This document shows positions 35,330-46,700 of a DNA stretch of 64,000 nucleotides, in pieces. A program made the translations under genes and the position numbers. Each line of letters opens with the position of its first letter. Position 1 is the stretch's first letter. The stretch spans positions 13,381,362 to 13,445,361 of the forward strand of contig JABAKD010000023.1 of assembly GCA_012845835.1 (NCBI GenBank), given 5' to 3'. Below the pieces are notes generated by a model. The model was not told where the DNA came from. It saw nothing but the letters and a program-made list of their open reading frames with translations, and searched no databases. Source of the stretch: Undaria pinnatifida (Eukaryota > Sar > Phaeophyceae > Laminariales > Alariaceae).

Positions 35330-36930
35330 ATTGACGACGCAGGAGAAAATATTCACACATTCATATTTATCGAAAAGGGCGAGGCCCATAGTCTACTATG
35401 TGGCAAGAATAACTGAGTGATGACTTGATATCGAGAAAATATAAAGTTTCAAATCATCAGCGTTCAACATTTTGATACCTCCCGTAACAATAGGACGCTG
35501 CACACAACAACTACACCTGGCATGCTTATACCAGTACGTTAATGAGAACGTTTCATTTTGGTCGTGCAGATCTCATTTATTCACGGATTTCTTCCGGGTA
35601 TACCAGGCACTTTACTTGAAGGACTACCTGCATAATTTTCCTCCGCGTTTCTGTCGCCCTCCTTCTTCCCAACGACTTTCTTAATTTTGTCAAATTTATG
35701 CGTTAAGTATCGCAAATTACAGAAATCAACGGTACTCAAGTTTTACCTGCGATCTGCCCTGATGAACGGGAAACCACACACTCCACCCGCCCTCCTCCCC
35801 CCTGCCCACGACAGCGCCACAAAACGGCACGGAAATTCCTTACGTATGTATGGTGTATGGCTTGTGTTATGTCGTCGCAGTGACTATCGCAAGACTACAA
35901 CTACTGAGACTACGTACTACTACTGTTGCAATTTTTTTTTACCAGTCAAACGCACATGAAACGAGATTAGACCAAATACTCTTCAAGAAGCAGTTGCTGT
36001 GAACGAGCTTCACATTATTTTTTATATTATATGTCGACGACAAGTACGAGGGGAGGATACATACACCCGTTATATATCCAGGAAATGTGCCAAAAACAAA
36101 ACTCGAAATGAGTAGCGGTGGGGGCCGGTAGCTCTTCTACCAGCCAGTCAGTACAGTATGTGCTGGCTGGGTCGTACCTGGGAGTCGATCTACGGTAGCC
36201 CCCCCCCATCTTTTTTTTACTGAAATAGCCGGTTTTGAAACCAGCTCCCGGTGGTATATCCTGAAATACGGTGTCCCTTAACACCCCGACGTCATCCATG
36301 GACAGATCTTTGCACACGAGAAAAATGTGGATACTTTGTTTTCAATAGTCTGTAGTATCCTTCCTTGTAGCGAGCAGCCATGAAACGTTCGTTAAAGAAA
36401 ACCGCTGTTTTTTGGGGGGCGCTATCGTGGAATCAGTCCTGGTATGTAACTGGTGATCGCGTAGAAATCACGACCCACGCCACACCCTCCGGTTGTTGAC
36501 GCCCCCCCGACGGAGGCCCCCTAAGACGCCCCTGCTGGAAGCACGCTGGCGGAGGCAGGTTTTTAATTGCCTCGATTTCACTTCATGGAAGATTGAGCGA
36601 AACAAAAACTTTCGTAGGACGTTTCAAATGCAAATTGGCGGTATCGATTGACCATTATTGGAAAAAAACGAACAAAATCGAGGAAAGGATTAAAATGGAG
36701 ACTAGACGTGTGCGGAAATACGACACATTGCAACACGCGCAGCCTAGATGATGTACTGAAAAGGTGGGACACACACGGGTTTCAATCATCGTGTAAGTGT
36801 GCAAAACCGAATCGCTACAACATGGACATGCAATTTGCGAAACGTGGGCGGCAGAGACGAAAGTGTTGACGTACTCGTACAGGACTCAAGTACAGTACAT
36901 AGACAATACCTTTGTTTTGCTTCCAAACAT
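35330..36930. other. Gene-free stretch
   Basis: No gene could be supported. Short runs of C near 36200 and 36500 and several weak open frames are present. A minus-strand frame at 36027-36317 is mildly protein-like but has no recognisable family. Confidence 0.35.
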
Positions 36931-37073
36931 GATATTTTTCAGATTCCCACCCGAAAAAAAAATCAACTAAAAATCGCAGTCATTAGTCTTAATAAGAATA
37001 ATCGTTAATATATTTTTCATATTCCCACCCAAAAAAAAATAAACAAAAAAATCGCAATCAATAGTCTTAATAA
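36928..37073 (+). repeat. 78-bp tandem duplication
   Basis: Two adjacent copies of a unit containing ATTCCCACCC, an A-run, AAATCGCARTCA and TAGTCTTAATAA. The ATTCCCACCC motif recurs at 36943 and 37021, giving a 78-bp period. No coding potential. Confidence 0.7.
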
Positions 37074-37127
37074 TGATGGTAATACTATAGACTAGAGTCT
37101 TCATTTCTTGGGCTCCTCTGAGGTTAT

Positions 37128-37277
37128 AGGGTTGGGACAGTGAGTGTCCCCTGCTGGTTTACCTATTGAGCAGGTCCTCGACGAGTACTCACTTCCTTAG
37201 CCATAGTAGATAATAAGCTTTAGTTTTTCCACAGAGACCCGGATAGCATCGGACGACTCGGGGCGCATGCCTCGGTG
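37128..37277 (-). mobile_element. Gypsy LTR fragment, reversed
   Basis: Read on the minus strand, this matches the LTR ends of the gypsy relic at 12.3-23.7 kb: GCATC(C)GGG-type motifs, an AAGCTTTA segment, the AGGACCTGC region, and the GGGACAC-type end. It is a solo or truncated LTR of the same family, interrupted or bordered on its right by the hAT element at 37299. Confidence 0.5.
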
Positions 37278-37298
37278 AATTTTTTATTCACCGGGCCA

Positions 37299-38311
37299 TA
37301 GGGCTGGGTACTGAACCAGTACGTACTGCCAGTAGTACTAGTACTGGCAGTATCCTGACACTGGTAAACCGACCTGCCAGTACACCAGTACATTCGCATA
37401 TAGACGAAGATCCCAATATACGCCTCAAGAACCAGCGGAAACCCATAGCTTCAGGCTGCCTGCTGAGAGGACGCCGGGGCCGCGAGGAGGGGGTAGGGTA
37501 GTGGCTGTCTTTGCTGGGGAAGATTTGCAGTTCTGCTAGTTTCAGTTTTGTTTTCTCCTGCACGGTGCTCGTGGCGAAAAGAACCGCCATCCTGATGACT
37601 CTGTTTGTTGTGCTGGTATCTAGCGGCTGTGATTTATGCGCGGTGTAGGTTTTGGTTGGGTAGGTAGCTTTCGATAGCTGTGCCACCGTTGTTATCTCGT
37701 TGTGTACTCTGTTGCTCTGTTGCTGCCGTTGCACCGCTGTTCGTAGGCACATCAACTGATGGACTGATGATGGTGATCGACTTGGTTGCTTGCCGTCGTC
37801 TTTAGTACTCTTGTCAATCTATAGCTATCAATCTACTTTTTTTCCAATATACGCTGGGTTGAGTATGTGTGACATGGAATGAGTGCTATCCATTCCAATT
37901 CATGCTTATGCATACGCTACGTCACCCATGATCATGGAGTATATAGGCGTTGCAAAGTTAAAGATTTGTGCTACATTCTACACATCCTCCATGTTGAAAA
38001 TCGGTACATATTTGGGCGTTGAACTCGAATTTTAGTGCCGTTTTCCCCACAAAAGTGCCTCTGTCATATGAGTCAAAATCACTCATTTTTTATGCTCTAG
38101 TGAAGCCAAATCGCGTAAAAATTCGACTCCGGCGGGGCGCCTCCAGCGGGGCCCTCCGGGGGCGCCTCCGGCGAGGCCCCCTCACCAGCCGGGGGGGGCC
38201 GATGGTCGCGGCTGTCGCCGCGCCACCAGTATACTGACCGGATCCAGTATACTGGCTGCTGACGCAGCCAGTATAACTTGTACTGGCGCTGCGCGCCAGT
38301 ACCCAGCCCTA
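37299..38311. mobile_element. Non-autonomous hAT-type element
   Basis: A 1013-bp element. It begins TAGGGCTGGGTACTG, ends with the exact inverted copy, and is flanked on both sides by a perfect 8-bp duplication CCGGGCCA (37291-37298 and 38312-38319). Terminal sequence and 8-bp duplication are diagnostic of the hAT superfamily. Subterminal regions carry many CCAGTA/TACTGG motifs in both orientations, the usual transposase-binding arrangement. A 155-codon minus-strand frame inside (37288-37755) has no transposase features, so the element is probably mobilised in trans. The perfect target duplication suggests a fairly young insertion. Confidence 0.85.
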
Positions 38312-39484
38312 CCGGGCCAGCTATTATTCATTGAATTCCGCGGTAACCGGTAAACAGAACTCGCGAGTCACGCTCGAGAAATCAACTCCGGGGACGATAA
38401 GTACTCATCATCCCATTTTGTATCCGCGCGGTCTAAACTCATACAAAAACGTTTGGCCAATATGAGGAAGTAGACTAGGGCCTTACCCAATAAGCTAGCA
38501 GATCTTTTAGCTTATATTGGCTTTTTGAGCCTATGGAAAAGCTTATGCTCGACCGAGCATAGCCACCATGCCAAATAGCTTATTATGTGGGAGCATAACA
38601 AGGGAAATCGAGCATAAAAGGTGGTTATGCCCGCCTCCATTTCAGGTGTATATGTTCGAATGGTTGTCTGGCAGCACGGTGGAGACGCCAAATGAGTGGC
38701 CGCACGGTAATAATGCAATTCACGAGGCTTAATTACCCTCTTTGTCGGCTCTGTTTATCGCGATATTGGACGGTTCTACATAAGAACACACACACGCGAG
38801 CGCGCCGACGCGCCCACGCGAGCACAAAAAATGCGGAGAGCGCAAGGGACGCAGCCGATCTTCCGATCTTGCAGCGATGGCAACCGCTCTTCTCAAGTAC
38901 AACAGTGGGCGGGGAAAGTAGCATTGCGTCGTCCGGGGTGCGGGGGTACTGGGTAGTCGCTGTGTTTGGCTAGCTCGCTAGCTCTGTTTTTGCTGTCGAG
39001 TTTAGAGTAGAGACTTCAAGCAAGTTTTCCAATTGACATGGTGGGCAGTTCATGGTGGGCGGTGGTATGGAAAAGGCAGCAAGAAACTGCTGTGCGCACT
39101 GTGCTGTATATGGACACAACACAACAACACACGACAACATCAATCAGTAGTAGTATGATGTACGTAAACATACGAGTATACACTTGCGAAGTATACAGGA
39201 GCATAGACTACAGACTATATATACACTATACGAATCGTATAGTCTATATTTTACTTTTTCAGCACTGACACACCTGCACATCCTGCCATGTGGCTTGTAG
39301 AAAAAAAAACAAATAGCCTAAGAACCCACGTTTCACGAGCACATCGACGACAAGCAGGGATGCCCATCGAGTGTTAGACGAGCAAACACGCTTTTATCGA
39401 ACAAAAATCAAGCTAGAGATGCAACAACGAGAGAGCATAAGTCGAGCTTATCCGTGCAAAACTGGCATAAATCGCGAGCTTATA

Positions 39485-40316
39485 GGCCGTTTCTTATAGC
39501 ATTGGATTCTCATCTTCGATTCCGCCAGAATCCGATTCGGGCCCATTTCCGCCTTCTTATAGACACGGATTTTGGCACAATCCAATTCGGAAAAATCCGA
39601 TTTCAGCTTTTCGAGTTGCGGCCACTCGGATTCCTGACCAAAATCCGAGACGCTGCCCAACCCGGATTTCTGTCTCGGATTATTTGAAACTCTCTGGTTG
39701 CGCCGCGCGCGCGCGCACACACACACACACATCGGGCTACCCCACATACGTGCTGCAGTGCCGGCGCTGTTAGGGCTGCTGGGCGTCGCCCGTGGGCTAG
39801 CCTACGAACTTGGCTTGCCCTCGGGACGCGTGGTGCACCATCAAATGGCCGCGACAGCGAGAGAAAAAGCTGGTGTCGACGTTTCTGCTGTCTTTGCCAC
39901 CACGCTAGCTGCCTTCCATCTGCAGCAGCAGCGTAGTGTCGCCACCTGGGACCTCATCTTACAAGACTACGAAGACGAGCTAGAGCCCGACACAGAGGAC
40001 GATGAGATGTCAAGGGCTGGTGCCTCTTGGTCCGGCATGTTTGCAACGTCTGTGTGGTCTGCTGCGTGTGGTCTGCTGCCTCTGCGCTGCGTCTGTATGT
40101 CTGTATCGGTCTGCTGTGTGCTGCTGCTGCTGCTGCTGCTGTGTGGTGTTGGGTTTTGCGCGCGCTGTTTTCAAAAAAAATTCTCAGTCCTGCTGAAATC
40201 CGTCTGACAAAATCCGTTCGCTATAAGAAAGGTCGGGCTTTCTTCTCCGCCCGAATTTTGCCGAATCGGATTCTGGCGGAATCGAAGATGAGAATCCAAT
40301 GCTATAAGAAACGGCC
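39485..40316. mobile_element. Nested element with perfect 56-bp inverted ends
   Basis: An 832-bp element inside the hAT-like element. The outer 56 bases at 39485-39540 and 40261-40316 are exact inverted copies, beginning GGCCGTTTCTTATAGCATTG. Imperfect inverted similarity continues for roughly 80 more bases, with repeated AAAATCCG and CTTATAG motifs. Flanks read TTATA and TTATT, which would fit a 3-bp TTA/TWA target as in PIF/Harbinger, but the exact duplication is ambiguous. The interior holds a GC-rich segment with a 169-codon open frame and a (CTG)n run. Identical long ends imply recent activity or gene conversion. Confidence 0.75.
39698..40207 (+). CDS. ORF inside the nested element, uncertain
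   Basis: A 169-codon frame starting in a (CG)(CA) microsatellite. Its middle part (LLGLLGVARGLAYELGLP, then AFHLQQQRSVATWDLILQDY, then an acidic DELEPDTEDDE run) looks protein-like. The C-terminal part is a cysteine/leucine run encoded by a (CTG)n tract and is probably not translated. An N-terminal fragment of a transposon-encoded protein is possible, but no family is assigned. Confidence 0.25.
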   Translation: MRRARAHTHTHIGLPHIRAAVPALLGLLGVARGLAYELGLPSGRVVHHQMAATAREKAGVDVSAVFATTLAAFHLQQQRSVATWDLILQDYEDELEPDTEDDEMSRAGASWSGMFATSVWSAACGLLPLRCVCMSVSVCCVLLLLLLLCGVGFCARCFQKKFSVLLKSV

Positions 40317-41039
40317 TTATTTCCAGTTTTAAAGCCTATGCTCGCTGAAAAAAAAAAGCTTATATTCACAAAAAAAAACCTTATTGGGTAAGGCCCTACA
40401 AAGTAGACTCAAAATAATGAACAACAAATGCTACCCGAGTTGTTTCCTTCTAAACTCGTTTTTACACTGCATTTTCCCTGCACTAAACCTGACGTATTTT
40501 CCAAACTATGTAAGGAACCACGACGGTAGGTAGTACCCAGTATCAAACAAATCCAATGCGACTTTTTCGGTATTGGAGTGACTTGCAATGACCAACGGCG
40601 ACTTTACTTCACAATGTCGAGGCTGAACCTGACCCGACCATGCAGCGTGACCACGCACGACACAAAGGCAAAACCGCTCGCAGTAGCCTACAGCCCTTTT
40701 TGTACTGTAGTCTCCAACGGTAGATTCGAGCAGCTATCTCGGCACGAGCAGCAAGCAGCTAAACAATATCAACACACGACTGAGCTTGTGCTGTCCGCAG
40801 TAGTAGTCTAGACTCGGTACTTTCATTATTTATAGCACCGCACGCATCTTTTACCGTTTTTTCACGCTGCAGCATGCTGCTGAATTTGACCAGCTATCTC
40901 TCGGTGCGAGCAGTTTACCGACTCCCCCCGAACTCCCCGGGCGAAGCCAGCTGATTTTCGCTGATTTTTCGCTGATTTTTTTGTGGAAACCCCTACCGTG
41001 TGTAAATAAGAAAAATAAATGAGGCACACGGCGCCATAT

Positions 41040-42070
41040 AGACTATAGGGGGAGTTTTTAGTGTGTGTGTGTGTGTGTGTTCTTCACATTAAACCGTTCT
41101 TCTACTCGTCGACATCCAGCACACCCAGTGTCCGTACTGATTCTTCACCCTAGAAAGATCAGCTCTGTGGTCACAAGCCACGACACAGAGATAATGCATC
41201 GTAATGCATTCGACAACGCAATGTCATGCCCTAGTACTGGGTACGACAGGCACAACATACATACGTCAGCAACAGAAATACATTGGAAGAGAGAAATACG
41301 AAATAAACAAAAACAAAAACAAAAACAAAAAACAAAAACAAAATAAGAAAACAAATAAAAACAAAGATAAAAATAACACAAAAAATGAAACAAACAAAAT
41401 GAAGGGGAAATCGAAGAAACAACCCAACCGCAAAGGAGAGCCAAAGCTCGGAAAAGAAACATAATAAAATGAAATAAAATAAAGTAAAGTAAAACCAAAA
41501 TAAGATAATCCGAACACGAGCCAAAAACCTGGACACGGAAGGAGGGAACAAAGGGGAAAAAAATACCCCAGAGAAAGACGAAAAGCGCTATGTACCTTCT
41601 AGTCGGCCTGGTACCTTGCTACCCTGTCTGCCATCTCCTTCCTGCCTTCGTCCACCGCGGTCTCCCTTCTATTCCTCCTGTTGCCCCCCCTGCCCCCATT
41701 CCCTTGGACGGCTTTCCTTCTACTCCTCCTGTTTCCCCCCCTCCCCCCTTTGTGTTCTTCTCATTAAACCAAAATACCTTGTAAAAGAGAGAAACAACGA
41801 AAGAAACCAAGACAAAATAAATAAATAAATAAATAAAAAGGGGAGCCAAAGCACGGGAGATAGAAACATACCCCGAGCATGAGCCAAAATGGACATGCAA
41901 GGGGGAAAGAAAGGGAAAAAAATACCCCGGAAAAAAGGAAACAAGTAGAAGAAGGAAGACTGGGAGGGACAAATAAAACATTTCGTCACCTACCCACCAT
42001 GCAAGACTCTCTTCATAAGGATAAGAAGGGGAAAGAAAAAAAATAAAATAAAGTACGGATGATTGGTTTA
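41040..42070 (+). repeat. Microsatellite and duplicated purine-rich block
   Basis: A (GT)n run at about 41059-41079 is followed by an A/G-rich tract including repeats of AAACAAAAAC. A segment with GGAGCCAAAGC, GAAACATA, ACGAGCCAAAA and GGGGAAAAAAATACCCC appears twice (about 41432-41580 and 41838-41945). The two copies are separated by a C/T-rich stretch that is itself duplicated (CCTTCTATTCCTCCTG and CCTTCTACTCCTCCTG). Extreme strand asymmetry explains the long low-complexity frames on both strands. Confidence 0.6.
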
Positions 42071-42909
42071 CAGGCAGCAAATTAGGCGAATGTATGAAAC
42101 ACGAGTTTTATAGGGATTTTGTGAGGATAGTCTGTACAACTATGATAGGCGATGATTGCTCCGAGCGACGCGCTGTGATCGCGCCGCGTCTCTCAGGAAG
42201 AGAAGAGAGACCGCAAGCGGGACCGCGCGCAGCGTAGACACCAGACAACCGACACCACAGCCGGCTCCTCAGCACCAAAGTCGTGTGGCGGCTGTGTACG
42301 CTTTGGTATGTCTGATTGCAGCTCGCCTAGCCTACGACCACCCGGCTCGTTTCCGTGGACCCGAGCCAAGGCGCCTCCCTGTTGCAGCGGTTGTAGTGTG
42401 ACTAGTTTCGTTTCTTGGAGCCTGCCATCTGTCGATGCGACGAGGTGGGTATTGATGGCGGAGGCAGCGGTGTGGGCATTTGAAGCAGCAGCGGCGGGAA
42501 TTGTGACCCTGGAGGTAGCAATGGAAGTAGCGGTGGAGGCAGCGGTGATGGATCCTCTCGGGAGAGCGAACCACAACAAAGTGCAACATCATTTTCCTTA
42601 CAGCCCTCTACCTACGCCACACAAGGTCGGATGTGAGTGGTTCTATCGTAGACTTCTGTTTGTTACGTGCTGCTGTACGGACGAATCTTATACCTGGTAC
42701 CCACGGTGAAGCAGTACAGACACCACCAGATTGTGAGAAACATCATATCTGGTACCTGCGGTAGGCTGGCTTTCTTATTTGTGCGGGGGTACGTTTTACA
42801 CTGACTTCAGTATAACAGCTACCGAATTTCTTATTTTTCTGAAAATGTCAACTTGGCTTTCTTATTTCTTCACCTTTAATATTACAGGTAGGTGTTCTGT
42901 GCTCCTGTA

Positions 42910-42962
42910 ATAATGCTGTAGACGATATCGTAAGGCACGGGATTACGGACCTACAGCATTAT
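42910..42962. other. 12-bp perfect hairpin
   Basis: ATAATGCTGTAG at 42910-42921 pairs perfectly with CTACAGCATTAT at 42951-42962, with a 29-base loop. It lies exactly between two units of the TTGGCTTTCTTATTT repeat. Confidence 0.7.
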
Positions 42963-43213
42963 GTTGGCTTTCGTATTTGGCAGAGGGTTTGTTCTCACAG
43001 ATAACTTCAGTATTTTGACTCCCGAGTTTCTTATGCCGGTAGCTTAATATCACCTTGGCTTTCTTATTACCATGCTTATGTCTACGTGCCGTGTACTGCT
43101 GTACATCAGCAGTTTTTCCGCGGCAACGTTATCTGCGTACGAGGTACGATTCGTACCAGGTCATTGTAGGCTACTGCTCCTGCTGCTTGTGCGCTGCTGG
43201 TTGTACTCGAACC

Positions 43214-43265
43214 TACCAGGTACCAGGTATCATAGCTCTCAACATGCGATACCTGGTACCTGGTA
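43214..43265. other. 18-bp perfect hairpin of ACCAGGTACC motifs
   Basis: TACCAGGTACCAGGTATC at 43214-43231 is the exact inverse of GATACCTGGTACCTGGTA at 43248-43265, with a 16-base loop. The arms consist of repeated ACCAGGTA units. Related ACCTGGTACC motifs are scattered through 42.68-43.71 kb. Confidence 0.8.
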
Positions 43266-43762
43266 CGAAGTATATACCACACCTCACTTCTGATTAATCG
43301 CGTGCCAGATACCAGATGAAGTAGCACAGGACACGTAAAAGACACCAGGTACATAAACATTGACCTTGGCTGGCTTTCTTATTTGGGAGAGGGTGCACTC
43401 TACCTTATGGTATATTAACTTCAGTATAACGTATCCCGAGTTCCTCATCTTCGTGTAAATAACAGCCTGAGTAATGACCCTATCTATTTGCTACTGCTTT
43501 TGCTGAAGCTTGTTTGCTGTCGCAGCTTGTACACCCGTACACGTGATATATAGCTGTGAGCATATTATTACCGGTACATGATAACTGGCACCTGGTACAA
43601 TTGTGGCAGTCGTGTTTTCTTGGTTCGGCAGTTCGCAGCTGGCACAAGGCGTGTTCAATTCGAATTTTTTCGCTTGCGCTTCCCAAGGTGAAAAACCAGC
43701 GTGATTTGGTACCAGGACATCATGGTAGACTTGGCGTCAACACCAAGTCAGACGCGACCTAG

Positions 43763-46700
43763 ATGGATGAGGTCAAAGCCGCGAACACTGTGGACGCGCT
43801 GTCTCACGCGAAAGCTCGTTGGGTGCAGACGCCATCTCTTTCGCTGGCGGTTATAGTGTCTAGTTTGCCTAGGAAAGAGTTGCCCACAGACCCGATCTTC
43901 CGCTTATCTCGCCGGAGTTCCTCCCTTAACGCCCCACTGGTGATACTACTCTAGTCAGCTATGCGCGTGTCCTATTCACACTCGTTGTAGGTTATCGAAC
44001 GTTTCTTTTTGCTAGCTTGATTGTTGGCGCCATGCTCTTGAATCTGCTTGTAGGTGGAATGTTAATGATGCCTGCATTTTAAAATCCTTACGGTGCCGTC
44101 ACGGGTAGAGTATGCCTGGCTGGATGCTTACGCGTCCGTTCTGGTTTGCGTGGAGATCGAGATATTGAAGGGTCCCATACGCAGTCCGGGTCTGACCATT
44201 TTGCCGCCGGGAACACAGATGCGATTGGGATGTTTTGTACCACATTCATCGAGACCTTATTTCTTGCATCGGTTAAACCAACAACGTGCACGGCACATCC
44301 GCATCACAAGCGACTAAACCTGGTATCACCCCCAAAACCTGGTCTATTTTACAATGGAACTCTAGGTGCGACTCCACAGCAATAACCATGCCAGTTGTGT
44401 TGGTGTTGGGAACGTACAGGGCCATGAGACTACCGCTCGATCTTTGCTTCGGTGGCGTCCTCAAGCACGTCAATCTGGCCGCCAGAAGGGCGTCGTATTC
44501 AAATCGAGCGACGTGGTCAAGCCTGCTACGTACGCAGCATACAAGGAGGCACCTTCCTCCGCGGATGTGGGTCGTGTGACGATGAAGGAAGTCTGCGGCG
44601 GCGGCAAAGACAGGCTTGTTCTGTGGGACGTTACCCATGTTAGCCTTAGGGCCGATTGGACAGCCCCCCCTGCGACGCCAGTACCGTCGCCGAATCTGAA
44701 TGCCAGTGCCGCTTACAATGATGACGCCAACTTTTTCGCTACCGAAGCACCTTGCCACATGGTGGGCTCGCTAGGTAAGACCTTACCCGGTCCTAGGAAG
44801 GAATTGAGACGAGTTGTCTAACGCCCTGCTTGCATTGGTGTTCCTCTTTTTCTTGCCGACGTTTGTATTATTCGCCAAACAAACCAAACTTTTTTGTTGG
44901 TGTTTTTTTTTTAGATGATGCGGACTCGGACGAGGGCGGAAAGGACGGTGGCGACGGGTATGACTTTGATGTTGGTCATAACCGCGCTTGCGACCTAGGA
45001 GCCGGAGATGAAATCGGTGTCAATGTCGACCAGGACGACGTGAGTGATGTAGTGGTGAAAAATGTGTTTTGTTTGTTTCTGAAATCTGCTCGGCGTCAAT
45101 GTGCGCTTCGTATACGATTTTTTCCGTTCGAGTGTTCTGAATTCATGTTCATTGTTGCCCAACTGTATCTCGGGGTGGCCCACACATGCTCAAGGTTCGC
45201 CTGGATACCTTCCACGCGCTTTCACGTATCTCGCGCCTGGCGAAGAAGAGTCACGGCGCCTTCAAGCCCTCTATGGCTTGGTTAAGAGATGCTTGCTATA
45301 TCGTTTATCTAGAAGACATCAAGAAGACAAGTGGTTTTGACGTCACTTGTGTCGTTGTTCGGATCAGTGATATGGAGAGGCTGTAGCTGTCGTCGAAAGC
45401 AATGCCTGTACTGGGTCATGTGTCGTGACTATTACGCTCTTGCCGATCTCGCTTCCAACCGCAGGTGGAAAGTGCTCTTCAAGCGCGAAAAATGGCATCG
45501 GAATAGGTGGCAGAATATATAGAGACGAACTGGACGTGTTTCTTGCGGAATTGTCGGCGGTTGGTGGCCGAGCGGACACGATTGTTGACTCGCTTTGGTT
45601 CAGTGGTTGATCGGTTCTGCGACGTGATGTATGCGAAATCAGGATAAAATCACCTGTGCCCGAAAGCCCTGAAGGTCGTGAAGCTGCTCCGCAAGCACAT
45701 CGAAGCTGGTTGTCTAAGCAAACCTGACGCGTGCCGATGTACAACGCAAAAGGGAAAATTAAAGCGGGAATCGCCACTCGTCGCTGTGTCAGAGGTACCA
45801 GCAGTACAGGGGTTTTGTGTGTGTATTGCGTGACTTTTGTATCACTAGCAGATACAGCAACTATTTCCACCCATAACATTGGCCTCACGGCATATCCCAA
45901 TGTTCATAGTATTTGCCGTAAAAAACACCGCACGGTTTCGTTTGTTGCAGTGTTTGTAACATGTTGAGTTTTTCATCGGCTTGGTGGTCAACCAGGTAAC
46001 TCGTGTTATGATGGACCTGACGTACACCTGTTCAATATGTTTTCCGCCCGCTGTAACTGTTTGTCCTTTTTTAAAGGGTTTTCATCGTCACCTCCGCAGG
46101 CTACTATTGCGCTTCTCCTCCTGCGCTGGCCCACTCGATCCTGCTGGAGTCCAGTTATCGCTGGAATATTTGGATGCCTGCGAAGAACCACGGACTGCCG
46201 AAGGAGTTGAAGCGTGCTACCAACAGTTTGAGTTTGATAATATCTAAAGCGACACGGCCAGCTGGTCACCGGATAGGCCGGTGTTTCCTGAGTGGGTCTC
46301 TGCTCTTGACGTGGCAGACACTGGTGTGAGAAGCGACCTTTCTCAGAGATTGTGGGGACCTGATGCTCGGGGTGAGGGGCCGGTTGATCTTGTCGACCTC
46401 CCAACAACTTCAGAATCTCTATGACGAAATCAAAGGGCGCGCCAACGTTAGGAATGCGATGATCTTTATTAGTCAACGGCATGCTGCATTGCGTAGGTTG
46501 CCGGAAGCTAACGGGGGCGCGACAATTGCGAGTGTTGTCGGTGGCGCTGTTTCCCCTGCTGTCTCGCCGAGTTGGTATGGGGCAGGAATTGTTGGCGTTC
46601 GTGGCGGCAGTGAAGGGGGGGGGCAGCGATAGGTGCAGGTGTATCGGCGTCAGCTACAGAGATGTTGATTTTTGGCTGCGGCGGGAAACGATACTGGGTA

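Larger units (their letters stand above)
38476..40400. mobile_element. hAT-like element carrying a nested element
   Basis: A 1925-bp element with ends TAGGGCCTTACCCAATAAG and its inverted copy, flanked by an 8-bp repeat AAGTAGAC (38468-38475 and 40401-40408). The right end carries two extra bases (CA) before the duplication. Short GAGCATAA / AGCTTAT motifs in the left part and near the right end resemble subterminal transposase sites. No transposase is encoded. Most of its right half is a second inverted-repeat element (39485-40316), so the original element was only about 1.1 kb. Confidence 0.75.
42764..43470 (+). repeat. Array of a ~100-bp TTGGCTTTCTTATTT repeat
   Basis: Units opening with TTGGCTTTCTTATTTG or a close variant begin near 42765, 42853, 42964, 43054 and 43365. 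Several share the later motifs GAGAGGGT, TAACTTCAGTATAAC and CCGAGTTTCTTAT. Further copies lie at 47845-47955 (direct) and about 47648-47690 (inverted). The spacers contain two strong hairpins and many ACCTGGTACC-type motifs. No coding potential was found. Confidence 0.65.

Noticed and set aside
41145-42080. Hydrophobic Phe/Leu-rich minus-strand frames resembling membrane proteins
   Set aside because: They arise from the T-rich complement of an A/G-rich duplicated tract; no signal peptide, conserved motif or splice structure supports them.
42156-42709. Two overlapping plus-strand frames, one encoding a Gly/Ser-rich segment and ending near a GTGAGT donor
   Set aside because: Protein-like in patches, but no acceptor, family or partner exon was found; kept out of the gene list as too weak.
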